Shown here piece by piece: positions 8,882 to 17,934 of a DNA stretch of 64,000 nt. Location of the stretch: the NCBI GenBank assembly GCA_004299095.1, contig SCQQ01000086.1:1-64000 (forward strand), given 5' to 3'. The position numbers and the translations under genes were made by a program. Positions within the stretch are counted from its first letter, which is position 1. The number at the start of each line of letters is the position of its first letter. Below the pieces are notes generated by a model, which searched no databases, was not told the DNA's origin, and saw nothing but the letters and a program-made list of their open reading frames with translations. Origin of the DNA: Burkholderiaceae bacterium (GTDB lineage: Bacteria > Pseudomonadota > Gammaproteobacteria > Burkholderiales > Burkholderiaceae_C).

Positions 8882-9475
8882 CTACCGGCTTTTTCCGCGA
8901 GCCCGGAGGTGCGGTTTGGGCGCGCTTTCGCCGCGCGCCCGCTCGCCGCGGTACATGCTGCTGGTCTTGCGCGCCAGGCCGGCCGCCTGCAGGCGCGCCA
9001 CGACCCGCCCGGCGTGCGCGTGCGTGATCGCCAGGCCGAGCGCGTCGGCGGCGTCGGCGCGCGGCGCGCGCGGCAGCGTCAGCAGGCGCTGCACCATGCT
9101 CTGCACTTGCTCCTTGGCCGCTTTGCCGTAACCGGCCACGGCCTGTTTCATTTGCAGCGCAGTGTATTCCGCCACCGGCAGGTCGCACGCCACCAGCGCG
9201 GTCAGGCACGCGCCACGCGCCTGTCCAAGCAGCAGCGTGGACTGCGGATTCACGTTGACGAAAACGATTTCCACGGCAGCCACGTCGGGCCGGTAGTGCG
9301 CGCTCACTTCCCGGATGCCGTCGAACAGCACCTTGAGGCGCGCGGGCAGGTTGCCCTGCTCGACGTTCCGGGTCTGGATCACGCCGCTCGCCACATAGCG
9401 CAGCTGGCTGCCTTCGACGTCGAGCACGCCAAAGCCGGTGATGCGCAGGCCGGGGTCGATGCCGAGGATTCTCAT
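8882..9475 (-). CDS. ruvC: Holliday junction resolvase RuvC
   Basis: A 197-residue endodeoxyribonuclease. [17 protein letters not shown] gives the first catalytic Asp, DVAAVEIVF the Glu, and [14 protein letters not shown] the C-terminal Asp residues of the RNase H-like active site. It cuts Holliday junctions symmetrically after RuvAB branch migration. The C-terminal 25 residues are a basic extension beyond the usual end. RuvA and RuvB are not adjacent in this window. It is convergent with phaM and lies downstream of the TonB-like gene on the same strand. Confidence 0.96.
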   Translation of the reverse strand: MRILGIDPGLRITGFGVLDVEGSQLRYVASGVIQTRNVEQGNLPARLKVLFDGIREVSAHYRPDVAAVEIVFVNVNPQSTLLLGQARGACLTALVACDLPVAEYTALQMKQAVAGYGKAAKEQVQSMVQRLLTLPRAPRADAADALGLAITHAHAGRVVARLQAAGLARKTSSMYRGERARGESAPKPHLRARGKSR

Positions 9476-9520
9476 GGGAGCGATGCAGCGGTGGTGGTGG
9501 GCGGGGGCGTGGCGGTCGGG

Positions 9521-10441
9521 CTAGGGTTTCGCCGCCGCGGCAGCGGGCGGCATGGCGGGTGGCGGCGCGGTCGTCAACGGGTCGGTCTGCAGCGTGGTTT
9601 CCAGCCGCTCGTCGTGCGTGAAGTTGAAACGTGCGGTCACGTCGAACTGGTCGGTGTCCTGGCGCATGGCGGGCGTGAAGGGTCCAAACGGCGCGGCCTT
9701 GGCCACGATGGCTTCGGCCAGCCGATCCAGCAGGCGGTCGCCGGAGCTGCGCACCACGCGCGCATCCAGAAGCTGGCCGTCATGATTGACGAGCAGCGCC
9801 ATCAGCAACTCGCCGTACAGCTTGCGGCCGGCAACCTGGGGAAAGTTCTGCGTTCCGACCTGCTCGATCTTGTGGCGCATTTCATCATAGTAAATAGCGT
9901 AGGTTGCGCCCAGCGTGGCGGGGCTCAGGTAGCGCTTGCGCGGCCGCGAATTTTCTTCCTGCACGCGCTTCTCGATCGCGGCCAGCAGCTTGGAGAGCCG
10001 CGCGCGCCGCTCCTGATTGGCCTGCGCCCGCGGATCGCCGCTGTCGTTCACGGCGGTTTGCGGCAAGGCATCGAGTTGCTTGCGCACCTGCAGGATGAGC
10101 GCCTGTTGGCGCCGCATCATGTCCGCGATTTCACGCTGGTTCTGGTCGATGGCCGAATCGCCTGCGCTGGCGACCTTGGTGGCCGGCAGCGGCGTGCTGG
10201 CGATCACTTTCCGGTCCGATTCGCCGCCGCCCGCCAGATCGTGCTGGGCGATGGCCTGTGCCTTGATCGGGCGCTCGTCGGACTTCGCGTTCACCAGGAT
10301 GATGTCGAGCGTGTTGTCCTGGAACACGTGCTTGAACGCGTCCGGATGGACGAAGCGGATCGACAGGATGGCCGCGTGCACGGCAATCGACAGGATCAGC
10401 GCCCACTGCAGTGGCGTGACGGTGCGGAGCCAGCGCTTCAT
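9521..10441 (-). CDS. TonB-family C-terminal domain protein
   Basis: A 306-residue protein with an N-terminal membrane anchor (about residues 12-30, LQWALILSIAVHAAILSIRF), a periplasmic region with predicted helices, and a C-terminal TonB-like domain (GELLMALLVNHDGQLLDARVVRSSG, followed by LLDRLAEAIVAKAAPFGPF). The tail is Pro/Ala-rich. Such proteins can transmit proton-motive energy to outer-membrane receptors, but no exbB, exbD or receptor gene is nearby, so its partner is unknown. It is encoded between an RNB ribonuclease gene and ruvC on the minus strand. Confidence 0.8.
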   Translation of the reverse strand: MKRWLRTVTPLQWALILSIAVHAAILSIRFVHPDAFKHVFQDNTLDIILVNAKSDERPIKAQAIAQHDLAGGGESDRKVIASTPLPATKVASAGDSAIDQNQREIADMMRRQQALILQVRKQLDALPQTAVNDSGDPRAQANQERRARLSKLLAAIEKRVQEENSRPRKRYLSPATLGATYAIYYDEMRHKIEQVGTQNFPQVAGRKLYGELLMALLVNHDGQLLDARVVRSSGDRLLDRLAEAIVAKAAPFGPFTPAMRQDTDQFDVTARFNFTHDERLETTLQTDPLTTAPPPAMPPAAAAAKP

Positions 10442-10679
10442 CCTAGAAACCGCAGTTGATCACTTCGCAACCTCATGAATGTCTCATGAACATTGACCGC
10501 GTTGACTTCGCTGGGCCTCACCGCCCAGATGGGAGCGCTACCCGTTCGCCAGCACCGCGCTCGGCGCGCCATGCGGCGTTGCTCGTCCTCGCAGGCACGA
10601 GCCGGCCGCGTCCTCGCGTCTTGCCTGGCACGCCGATCGCGGCACTGCCCAACGGGTTCGACTGCGGTTTCCAGGATCA

Positions 10680-12767
10680 TCAGGGCGTCGCGGGCTCGGC
10701 TCCCGCGTCGGGTTCGTCCACCGAGAGCGCCAGCGCCACTGGGCCGGCGGACTCGGTTTCGTCGGCGTCGCCTTCGTTGTCGGCAGCGCCTTCGGCCGAT
10801 TCCGGCTGCAGCACGGTCGTGACCGTGCCGTGCACGTCCAGCGCGATCAGGTCGACGCCGCCCAGCTGGATCTGCACGTGCATGCCGCGCGCCACGCTTT
10901 GCGCGCCCATCACCGGGAACACCAGGGGCAGATTGTCGGCGCGCACCAGCCAGATGCCCGCGGCCTGCTCCTTGATGAGCGTGGCGGGCAGCTCGCGAAT
11001 GCCCTCCTGTTCCAGATAGCGCAAAGCCCAGAAGCGCTCCATGCCGGCCTGGTGGCGCGCGTAGGCGGCGTAGGTGGCGTCGAACGCGCTGACGATGGCC
11101 AACAGCTCGGTGTCCCGAGGCTTGAACGGCGCCGCCAGCGCGGCCGTGGTGTCGTGCTGCACCGCGGCGATCAACTGCCATTGGTTCACCAGGTCGACGT
11201 AGCGCCGCAGCGGCGACGTGCTCCAGGCGTAATGCGCCACACCCATGCCGGCGTGCGGCGCCGGCTTGGTGCCCATGCGCACCTTGACGCCCGGCGCCAG
11301 ACTGGATTGGCTGCGGTAAATCCCCGGGACGCCCAGGGCCTTGAGCCAGCCGCCCCAGGTATCGTTGGTGAGGATCATCAGCTCCGACACCACCAGGTCG
11401 AGCGGCGCGCCGCGTGCCCGCGTATGGATCGCCACGCGCTCTTCGCCGGTGGGTTCGGCGCCGGCGGCGTGACCGCTCAGGTGAAAGCTGTAGTCCGGCC
11501 GGGTGAAGGTGAGCGGCTTGCCGCGCACCTGCTCGCGCTGCGCCTTGAGGTGCTCCGCCAGGCGGTAGAGAAACTGCAGTTGCGTCGGCAGGCTGGCCGG
11601 CAAACCGCTGCGGTTCGCACCGTTGGGTGCCACCGACGGATCGGTGAGCGACAGGTCGTCGTCCAGGGCTTCGTGGCGCAAGTTGGCCTCGACCGGAACG
11701 CGTTCCAGCCGCGTTTCGGTGGCCTTGATTTCCAGTGTGGCTTCGTCCAGCGTGACGTACAGCGACAAGGCCGGATTGGCGCGGCCGGCCAGCAACGTGT
11801 ATGTGTCGACCACGTCCGCCGGCAGCATCGTGATCTTGTAGCCCGGCATGTAGACGGTGGACAGGCGTTCGCGGCACACCTGGTCGAGGGCGTCGCCCGG
11901 CTGAATCGCCAGGCCCGGCGCAGCGATGTGGATGCCGACCGTGACCGCGCCGCTGCCCAGCCCCTGGACCGACAAGGCATCGTCGATTTCGGTGGTTTCG
12001 TTGTCGTCGATGGAAAACGCCTGCACCGGCGCCTCGGGCAGCGCCAGCGTACTGGCGGGCGCGTGCAATTCCGGAAAGCCGGTGCCGCGCGGAAAATTCT
12101 CGAACAGAAAGCGCTGCCAGTGGAACTGGTAGGCCGAGGTGATGGCGCCGGCGTGCGTGAGCAGCGCCAGCGGCGCGCTCTTCGTGCTGCGCGCAGCTTC
12201 CACCACGGCCTTGTATTCGGGCGCGTTTTTGTCCGGCTTGAACAGGATTTTGTAGAGCTGCTCGCGGATCGGCGCCGGGCATTGCCCTGCGGCCAGCTCA
12301 CCGGCCCAGGCACTCACTTGCGCGGCGATCTGTTTCTTTTTTTCGATGGCGGCGAGCGCTTGTGCCACGATGTCCGCGGGCGCCTTGCGAAAGCGGCCGC
12401 TGCCGGCGCGGCGAAAGTAATGCGGCGCGGCCTGTAGCGCAATGAGCGCCGCGGCTTGCTGGACGGCCGTGGGTGTGCCGCCGAAGTAGTCGCGCGCCAA
12501 GTCCTGGAAACCAAACTCGGCCGCCGGCGCGAATTCCCACGCCAGCGCCGGATCGATGCCGGCGGCTTCGTTGGTGGCTTGCGTGACGAGCGCGTCGCCC
12601 GCAGGCGCATCGAAGTGCAGCAACTGGTGCGCGAGCTTGACCTTCACGCGCTTGCCAGAATCCAGCTCGACCTGGGCCGAGGCATCGGTCTCGGAAAGAA
12701 TGCGGCCGGCCAGAAACTTGCCGGCGCTGTCGAAAAGTACGTACATGGAGGGCGCAGATTGTCCCAT
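10680..12767 (-). CDS. RNB-family exoribonuclease (RNase II-like)
   Basis: A 695-residue protein of the short RNase II/R-like group found in betaproteobacteria and cyanobacteria. An N-terminal beta-rich segment (MYVLFDSAGKFLAGRILS) leads into the RNB catalytic domain, with the active-site block SIDDNETTEIDDALSV and downstream AHYAWSTSPLRRYVDLVNQWQL. Such enzymes degrade RNA 3' to 5'. The Glu in TTEIDD sits where E. coli RNase II has an Asp. The C-terminus is acidic (ESAEGAADNEGDADETESAG). The ORF track begins at a TTG; I prefer the ATG at 12767, although ATG 12746 (MYVLF) matches the usual family N-terminus and cannot be excluded. Confidence 0.88.
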   Translation of the reverse strand: MGQSAPSMYVLFDSAGKFLAGRILSETDASAQVELDSGKRVKVKLAHQLLHFDAPAGDALVTQATNEAAGIDPALAWEFAPAAEFGFQDLARDYFGGTPTAVQQAAALIALQAAPHYFRRAGSGRFRKAPADIVAQALAAIEKKKQIAAQVSAWAGELAAGQCPAPIREQLYKILFKPDKNAPEYKAVVEAARSTKSAPLALLTHAGAITSAYQFHWQRFLFENFPRGTGFPELHAPASTLALPEAPVQAFSIDDNETTEIDDALSVQGLGSGAVTVGIHIAAPGLAIQPGDALDQVCRERLSTVYMPGYKITMLPADVVDTYTLLAGRANPALSLYVTLDEATLEIKATETRLERVPVEANLRHEALDDDLSLTDPSVAPNGANRSGLPASLPTQLQFLYRLAEHLKAQREQVRGKPLTFTRPDYSFHLSGHAAGAEPTGEERVAIHTRARGAPLDLVVSELMILTNDTWGGWLKALGVPGIYRSQSSLAPGVKVRMGTKPAPHAGMGVAHYAWSTSPLRRYVDLVNQWQLIAAVQHDTTAALAAPFKPRDTELLAIVSAFDATYAAYARHQAGMERFWALRYLEQEGIRELPATLIKEQAAGIWLVRADNLPLVFPVMGAQSVARGMHVQIQLGGVDLIALDVHGTVTTVLQPESAEGAADNEGDADETESAGPVALALSVDEPDAGAEPATP

Positions 12768-12844
12768 CAAGCGTGTTGGCGGTCAGTGCGCGGGGCGTCC
12801 GCCGGTCAGGTGGCGCGCCGCACCCATGGCCACACGCCGGCGCT

Positions 12845-13285
12845 TCAAGGCGCGGCTTTTTCCAGAGCCGGGTAGTCGATGTAGCCGTGCGCGCCGCCGC
12901 CGTACATCGTGGCGCGCGCCCCGACCGCCGGCGCCACCGGCCGCGCGCCGCCCGGTTGCAGTTCGGTGTGCGAAATGCGCCCCACGTGCCACAGCTGCAC
13001 CACGATTTTTCCACCGCGCGCGTGCACCGCGTCGGCGACGGCGCGCCAGCCGGCGCGCGCTTCTTCGGTATACAGGCCAGGGACGTTGGCGTGGCCTTGC
13101 CCTTGCGGGCTGATGGCGGCGCCTTCGGTCACGATCAGGCCCGCGTCGGCGCGCTGGGCGTAGTACGTGGCGGCCATGGTCGGCGGCACCGCGCCGGGCG
13201 ACCGGCTGCGCGTGAGCGGCGCCATCACGACGCGGTTGGCCAGCGCCAGGCCGGAGAGATCAAACGGGTCGAACAGGGTGGTCAT
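12845..13285 (-). pseudogene. old yellow enzyme (NADH:flavin oxidoreductase), internally deleted
   Basis: The 146-residue ORF has an intact OYE N-terminus: FDPFDLSGLALANRVVMAPLTRSRS, TYYAQRADAGLIVTEGAAISPQGQG and VVQLWHVGRISHTELQPGGARPVAP. It then passes, in frame, into ATMYGGGAHGYIDYPALE, which is the extreme C-terminus of this family. A complete enzyme has about 360 residues, so roughly 200 residues of the TIM barrel are missing, including the catalytic His/Asn or His/His pair, the active-site Tyr and the C-terminal FMN phosphate site. It cannot be a functional FMN oxidoreductase. The deletion left both ends and the frame intact. Confidence 0.85.
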
Positions 13286-13382
13286 GGAGGGCGTTCAGGA
13301 ACCTCTGGTTGATTCGCGCTGGATGCGCGCGCCATCGGGGGTTCGTTCATTGTGCCGATGGCAGCCGCTGCGCGCAGGCGGG

Positions 13383-13970
13383 TCAACGTGCCAACTGAAG
13401 AAAGTCGCAAACGGCGCCGAGGTGCGTGGCGAACCCGCTCAGCGCGTGATCACCACCCGGCAGAACCCGCAGCGTGGCGCCCCGGTAGCGCGCTGCCATT
13501 TCGCGCCAGTCCAGCACCTCGTCGCCTTGCGCGATCAGGGCGAAGGTGCGCTCGGGTTGCGAAAGAGGACCGGTTGCCAGCGCGCGCAGCTCGGCGATGT
13601 ATTCGGGGCGAAAGAAGAAATGCTGCGTCGGGTCGTGCCACGCCGTTTGTTCGCCGATGGCCGCGGCCAAGTCGCGCGCCGGATCGACGGCAGGGTTCAG
13701 CAGCGCCGCGCGCGCACCTGTCCGTTCGGCCCACCAGGTCGCGTAGTAGCCGCCCAGTGACGATCCCACGACCGCCATGCGCTCGCGCGGCCAATCGGTG
13801 GTGCCGCTTTCGATCAATGCCGCCGCGGCGCGCGGCGATGGCGGCAATTGCGGGCACCACCAGTGCACGGTTGGATACATGGCGCGGACGTGTGCCTGCA
13901 TCAGTTGCGCCTTGTGCGACTGCGGCGACGAGCGAAAACCGTGCAGGTAGAGGAGGTGGGTGGTCGGCAT
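13383..13970 (-). CDS. YqiA-like esterase, alpha/beta hydrolase
   Basis: A 195-residue hydrolase of the UPF0227/YqiA group. The start motif LLYLHGFRSSPQSHKA supplies the oxyanion region. The nucleophile Ser lies in VVGSSLGGYYATW, the acid in LIAQGDEVLDW, and the catalytic His in GGDHALSGF. YqiA homologues hydrolyse short acyl esters in vitro; the natural substrate is unknown. I use the ATG at 13970 (MPTTHLLYLHG) because it is where the family begins; the upstream extension in the track is Arg-rich and unlike protein. It is divergent from rodA. Confidence 0.85.
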   Translation of the reverse strand: MPTTHLLYLHGFRSSPQSHKAQLMQAHVRAMYPTVHWWCPQLPPSPRAAAALIESGTTDWPRERMAVVGSSLGGYYATWWAERTGARAALLNPAVDPARDLAAAIGEQTAWHDPTQHFFFRPEYIAELRALATGPLSQPERTFALIAQGDEVLDWREMAARYRGATLRVLPGGDHALSGFATHLGAVCDFLQLAR

Positions 13971-14146
13971 GGTGTTTCCAGGCGCTTTTCGCGGCATTCT
14001 CCGCCGCGCTCGCGGAGCAGGCACGCCACCGAGGAGCGGCTCGCGATCCGCGTGGCGCCCCCAGGCTGTGGGGACCTGTTGAATCTTTGCGCCCAATGGT
14101 GAACCAACGCCCGGGTGCGCCGCGGCGCACCCGGATAATTCAGCCT

Positions 14147-15301
14147 GTGGCCGTAACCATCAACAAACCCACCGCCTGGCAGCGCATCGTACCGATGCTG
14201 CGCGGCTTCGATTACCCGCTGCTGCTGGTCATCCTGGTACTGGCGACGCTCGGGTTGCTGGCGATGTATTCGTCCGGCTTCGACCAGAGCGGCCGCTTCG
14301 AGCAGCACGCGCGCAACATGGCGCTGGCGGCCGTGGTGATGCTGATCGTGGCGCAAATTCCGCCGCAGCGCTTGATGGAACTCGCGGTGCCGCTGTACGT
14401 CGCCGGTATCGCCCTGCTGGTGGCGGTGGCGCTGTTCGGCGTGAGCCGCAAGGGCGCACAGCGCTGGATCAATGTCGGTATCGTGATCCAGCCGAGCGAG
14501 CTGCTGAAGATCGCCATGCCGCTGATGCTCGCCTGGTGGTTCCAGATTCGCGAGGGGCAAACCCGCTTTGCCGAATTTCTGGTGGCGTTCCTGCTGCTCG
14601 CGATTCCGGTCGCGTTGATCACGCGCGAGCCCGACCTGGGCACGGCGATCCTGGTGCTGGCTGCCGGGCTGGCGGTGATTTTCTTTGCCGGCCTGCCGTG
14701 GAAAGTGGTGTTGCCGCCGCTCGTCATCGGCGCGATCGCGGTGCTGCTGGTGACGATGTACGAGCCGCGGTTGTGCGCCGATGGCGTCAACTGGCACGTG
14801 TTGCGCGAATACCAGCGCCAGCGCATTTGCACGCTGCTCGATCCCACCCGTGATCCGCTCGGGCGCGGTTTTCACATTTTGCAGGCCATGATTGCCATCG
14901 GCTCGGGCGGGCTATATGGCAAGGGTTTCATGCAGGGCACGCAAACCCATCTGGAATTCGTTCCCGAGCGCACCACTGATTTCATTTTTGCCGCGTTTTC
15001 GGAAGAATTCGGCTTGGTCGGCAATCTGATTTTGATCGGCGCCTTCACGCTCCTGATTTATCGTGGTTTCAAGATCGCGGCCGAAGCGCCGACGCTGTTT
15101 ACCCGCTTGCTTGCGGCCGGTTTGACGGCGATCATCTTCACTTACGCGTTCGTGAACATGGGCATGGTGAGCGGCATCCTGCCGGTGGTCGGCATCCCCT
15201 TGCCTTTCGTCAGTTACGGCGGCACGGCCCTGGTGACGCTCGGCATCGCGCTCGGCATTTTGTTGTCGATTGCCAAATTGAAACGCTTGATGCCGAGTTG
15301 A
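14147..15301 (+). CDS. rodA: rod shape-determining protein RodA (SEDS glycosyltransferase)
   Basis: A 384-residue SEDS-family protein with about ten membrane segments. Signatures include GFDYPLLLVILVLATLGLLAMYSSG, WINVGIVIQPSELLKIAMP, ITREPDLGTAILVL, GIPLPFVSYGGTALVTLGIALGILLSI and FVPERTTDFIFAAFSEEFGL, the extracellular loop typical of RodA and FtsW. RodA polymerises peptidoglycan glycan strands during elongation with PBP2. The end resembles RodA rather than FtsW. The likely start is GTG at 14147; a downstream ATG at 14195 is the alternative. No mreBCD or mrdA gene is in this window, so rodA is separated from them here. Confidence 0.93.
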   Translation: MAVTINKPTAWQRIVPMLRGFDYPLLLVILVLATLGLLAMYSSGFDQSGRFEQHARNMALAAVVMLIVAQIPPQRLMELAVPLYVAGIALLVAVALFGVSRKGAQRWINVGIVIQPSELLKIAMPLMLAWWFQIREGQTRFAEFLVAFLLLAIPVALITREPDLGTAILVLAAGLAVIFFAGLPWKVVLPPLVIGAIAVLLVTMYEPRLCADGVNWHVLREYQRQRICTLLDPTRDPLGRGFHILQAMIAIGSGGLYGKGFMQGTQTHLEFVPERTTDFIFAAFSEEFGLVGNLILIGAFTLLIYRGFKIAAEAPTLFTRLLAAGLTAIIFTYAFVNMGMVSGILPVVGIPLPFVSYGGTALVTLGIALGILLSIAKLKRLMPS

Positions 15302-15383
15302 ACGCTGTGGCGCGGCGCAATGACTTGCGCGCAGCATTTGTGCAAAATAGGCCGGTCGCTTTTTCACACGGAGGCCACCTGTC

Positions 15384-15722
15384 ATGCCCGGTCGCTACGA
15401 ACTGAAGAAATCCAAGAACGGTCAATTTCATTTTTCGCTGCTCGCCGCCAACGGTCAGATCATTCTCAGCAGCGAAATGTACGAGGCCAAGGTCAGCGCT
15501 GTGAAGGGGATCGAATCGGTGAAGAAGAACGGCGGCGATGCGGCGCATTACGACAAATTGACCGCCAAGAGCGGCCAGCCCTATTTCACGCTCAAGGCCA
15601 CCAACGGCCAGGTGATCGGGCAGAGCCAGATGTATGCAAGCGAGAGCGCGCGCGATGGCGGGATTGCCTCCTGCATGAAGAACGCGCCCGATGCGCCGAT
15701 AGACGATCAAACCGCGGCCTGA
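15384..15722 (+). CDS. YegP-family DUF1508 protein
   Basis: A 112-residue protein made of two tandem DUF1508 repeats: residues about 5-52 (KSKNGQFHFSLLAANGQIILSSEMY) and 55-105 (AKSGQPYFTLKATNGQVIGQSQMY). Each forms a small beta-sheet domain. The function of this family is not established. An SD-like GGAGG precedes the ATG. It is on the same strand as rodA, 82 bases behind it, and nothing else in the context indicates a role. Confidence 0.9.
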   Translation: MPGRYELKKSKNGQFHFSLLAANGQIILSSEMYEAKVSAVKGIESVKKNGGDAAHYDKLTAKSGQPYFTLKATNGQVIGQSQMYASESARDGGIASCMKNAPDAPIDDQTAA

Positions 15723-15824
15723 AGTGCGCCCGACCGCGCTGCGACGCGGGGCCTCGCGCATAATTTCGGCTTCCGGACTCGACGGCGCGTTGCGTGGCCG
15801 GCACCTGTCCCACGCCTCGCTCAC

Positions 15825-16883
15825 ATGACCCATTTCTCTCGCCCGGCTCCTCAAGCGCTCTGGGGCGTTGCGATCTTTGCGCTGATCGCCATCGTCGGGC
15901 TTTTCTACGTCAAATGGGCGCCGTATTACGGGCGCGCTTTCGTCGCCGCCGACACGCATTCGATCGGCCATTCCATCCTGACCGGAGCCAATGCGGCGCC
16001 GCCCGCGCCGTCGCTTGCGGCTGCGCTGGATTACGCCTGGGCGTACGGGCTGGCGATCTGGAAAGCGCTGGTTCTCGGGTTGTTGCTGGGCTCGGCGATC
16101 CAGGCGCTGGTGCCGCGCCGCTGGGTCATGCGCGTGCTCGGCGGCACCGGCGTCGGCAGCGTGGTGGCCGGCGGCATGTTGTCGGTTCCCAGCATGATGT
16201 GCACCTGCTGCTCGGCACCCGTCATCAACGGCCTGCGCCAGCAGCGCGCCGCCTCCGGCAGCACGGTCGCGTTCTGGCTCGGCAACACCATGCTCAATCC
16301 CGCCACGCTGGTGTTCATGGGTTTCGTGCTGGGCTGGCACTGGGTCGGGTTGCGCCTCGGCGTGGGCATCGTGATGGTGTTCGGCCTGGGCTGGATCCTC
16401 AACCGCATGAGCCAGGCGCGCGGCGATTGCGCACCGCGGGTCCCGGTCAAGGATGCCTTCGTGGATGGCGCCGAGCCGGGCATGTTCGTGCGCTGGCTGC
16501 GCTCGCTCACGCGCATGACGTTGCAACTGTTGCCGGAATACCTGGTGATCGTGCTGCTCCTGGGCGCCGCGCGCGCCTGGCTGTTCCCGGCGCTGGACGT
16601 GGGCGTGGACAACAGCCTGCTGTGGATCGTCGGGCTGGCGATTGCCGGCATGCTGTTCGTGATTCCGACGGCGGGCGAGGTGCCCATCGTGCAAGCCGCG
16701 CTGTCGCTTGGCATGGCGGCCGGGCCCGCGGCGGCGCTGCTGGTGACCTTGCCGCCCATCAGCTTGCCGTCGCTTGCCATGGTCTATCGGTCGTTCCGGC
16801 GCACCGAGCTGGCGCTGCTCATGGGCGGCGTGGTGGCGCTCGGGGTGGGCGCGGCCGGACTGGCCATTGCGCTTGGCTTCTGA
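15825..16883 (+). CDS. permease of the ArsP/UPF0718-like superfamily
   Basis: A 352-residue protein with about eight predicted membrane segments. The central motif MMCTCCSAPVINGLRQQRA, followed by GNTMLNPATLVFMGFVLGW, and near the C-terminus PTAGEVPIVQAALSLGM, marks the permease family PF03773-type (ArsP, YraQ). Some members export organoarsenicals; many have unknown substrates. The paired cysteines in the CTCC motif might bind a metal or thiol ligand. No ars genes are adjacent, so I do not assign an arsenic role. Confidence 0.83.
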   Translation: MTHFSRPAPQALWGVAIFALIAIVGLFYVKWAPYYGRAFVAADTHSIGHSILTGANAAPPAPSLAAALDYAWAYGLAIWKALVLGLLLGSAIQALVPRRWVMRVLGGTGVGSVVAGGMLSVPSMMCTCCSAPVINGLRQQRAASGSTVAFWLGNTMLNPATLVFMGFVLGWHWVGLRLGVGIVMVFGLGWILNRMSQARGDCAPRVPVKDAFVDGAEPGMFVRWLRSLTRMTLQLLPEYLVIVLLLGAARAWLFPALDVGVDNSLLWIVGLAIAGMLFVIPTAGEVPIVQAALSLGMAAGPAAALLVTLPPISLPSLAMVYRSFRRTELALLMGGVVALGVGAAGLAIALGF

Positions 16884-16924
16884 TCGGGTCAACCCCGCAC
16901 AGCCCCGATGCAATGAAGAACGAC

Positions 16925-16963
16925 GTCGCCGCCCGGCGGCGACATGACGGCGGCTTTGCCGCC
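16925..16963. repeat. pair of perfect GC-rich palindromes
   Basis: Behind the permease gene lie two adjacent inverted repeats: a 19-base palindrome with 9-bp arms (GTCGCCGCC/GGCGGCGAC), at 16925-16943, then GGCGGC-TTT-GCCGCC at 16949-16963. CATGACGG occurs twice around the second, and further partial GC-rich inverted repeats continue to about 17040. They have no T-run, so they are not classical terminators. They may be REP-like extragenic palindromes. Confidence 0.6.
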
Positions 16964-17115
16964 ATGACGGGTCATGGCCGCCGCAGGCGACCGTCATCGA
17001 AGCGCCCCGGGGTCATGCCGCAGCGCAGCGGCGGCAGTCATTGCGCCAGACGTCGGGTTTAATCGAAGGCCTCAGGGCCGCGTGACCTCGTGCGCGGCCG
17101 TCCATGGGAGCGCAC

Positions 17116-17895
17116 ATGATTTCTCTGGCTCAACTCGTCACCCAGGTGGATGCGTCCACGCCGTTGCGAGTGCCGTCCAACTGGCTGCAGGGACGCACGG
17201 CGTACGGCGGCGTCACCACGGCGCTGGCGCTGCAGGCGGCGCTGCACGCGGTGCCGGATTTGCCGCCGCTGCGCTCGGGCCATGTCTCGTTCATCGCGCC
17301 AGCAGTCGAGGCGCTGACGTTTCGGCCGGAGATGCTGCGCCGCGGCAAGTCCGTGGCGTCGATGTCGGTCGACGTGCGCTCCGAGGACGTGCTGGCCGCG
17401 CGCGTGGCGCTGGTGTTCGGGCAGGCGCGCGCGAGCCGCATCGCGCACGACTTCTCCGAGCGGCCACCGGTCGAAGGGCCGCAGGCGTACCCTGCGCTCA
17501 CGCCGGAAGAAAGACGCGTGGGCCCGGTATTTGCGCAGAATTTCGACATCCGTCCCGCAGGTGGCTCGCGTCTGATGTCGGGCGCCGCGCACCCGGAACT
17601 GCTGATGTGGATGAAACATGTCGACGCCGCTGGCGTGGACCCGACGGTCGCTCTGGTGGCGCTGGCCGATGGTTTGCCGCCCGCGGCCTACACCAGCTTC
17701 ACCGAGCGCGCGCCGATCAGCTCGGTCACCTGGACGTTCGATTTGCTGCAGCCGGACCTGAAGGGCGAGTGGTTCCTGCTGCGCGCGTTCAGCAGGCACA
17801 GCAGCGCCGGCTATTCCGTGCAGGACATGGAAATCTGGGATGAAAGCGGCCGCTCGGTGCTGTGGGGGCGGCAAATGATTGCGATCTTCACCTGA
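17116..17895 (+). CDS. acyl-CoA thioesterase-like protein (double hotdog)
   Basis: A 259-residue protein resembling the TesB-like thioesterase-superfamily double-hotdog group. NWLQGRTAYGGVTTALALQAALH is the conserved N-terminal hotdog segment; the C-terminal copy has FDLLQPDLKGEWFLLRAFSRHSSAGYSVQDMEIWD. Such enzymes hydrolyse acyl-CoA thioesters in fatty-acid or aromatic-acid metabolism; specificity is not predictable. The ATG at 17116 is chosen because GGGAG lies five bases before it, overlapping the alternative ATG at 17104. It stands alone on the plus strand. Confidence 0.82.
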   Translation: MISLAQLVTQVDASTPLRVPSNWLQGRTAYGGVTTALALQAALHAVPDLPPLRSGHVSFIAPAVEALTFRPEMLRRGKSVASMSVDVRSEDVLAARVALVFGQARASRIAHDFSERPPVEGPQAYPALTPEERRVGPVFAQNFDIRPAGGSRLMSGAAHPELLMWMKHVDAAGVDPTVALVALADGLPPAAYTSFTERAPISSVTWTFDLLQPDLKGEWFLLRAFSRHSSAGYSVQDMEIWDESGRSVLWGRQMIAIFT

Positions 17896-17934
17896 CGCAA
17901 TCGGTTGACTTGGCGACGGCTGGCCGCCGCGTCG

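Noticed and set aside
12298-13014. Minus-strand ORF that might supply the missing part of the old yellow enzyme in another frame
   Set aside because: Its translation is unrelated to the OYE barrel and overlaps the start of the ribonuclease gene, so a simple frameshift does not explain the truncation.
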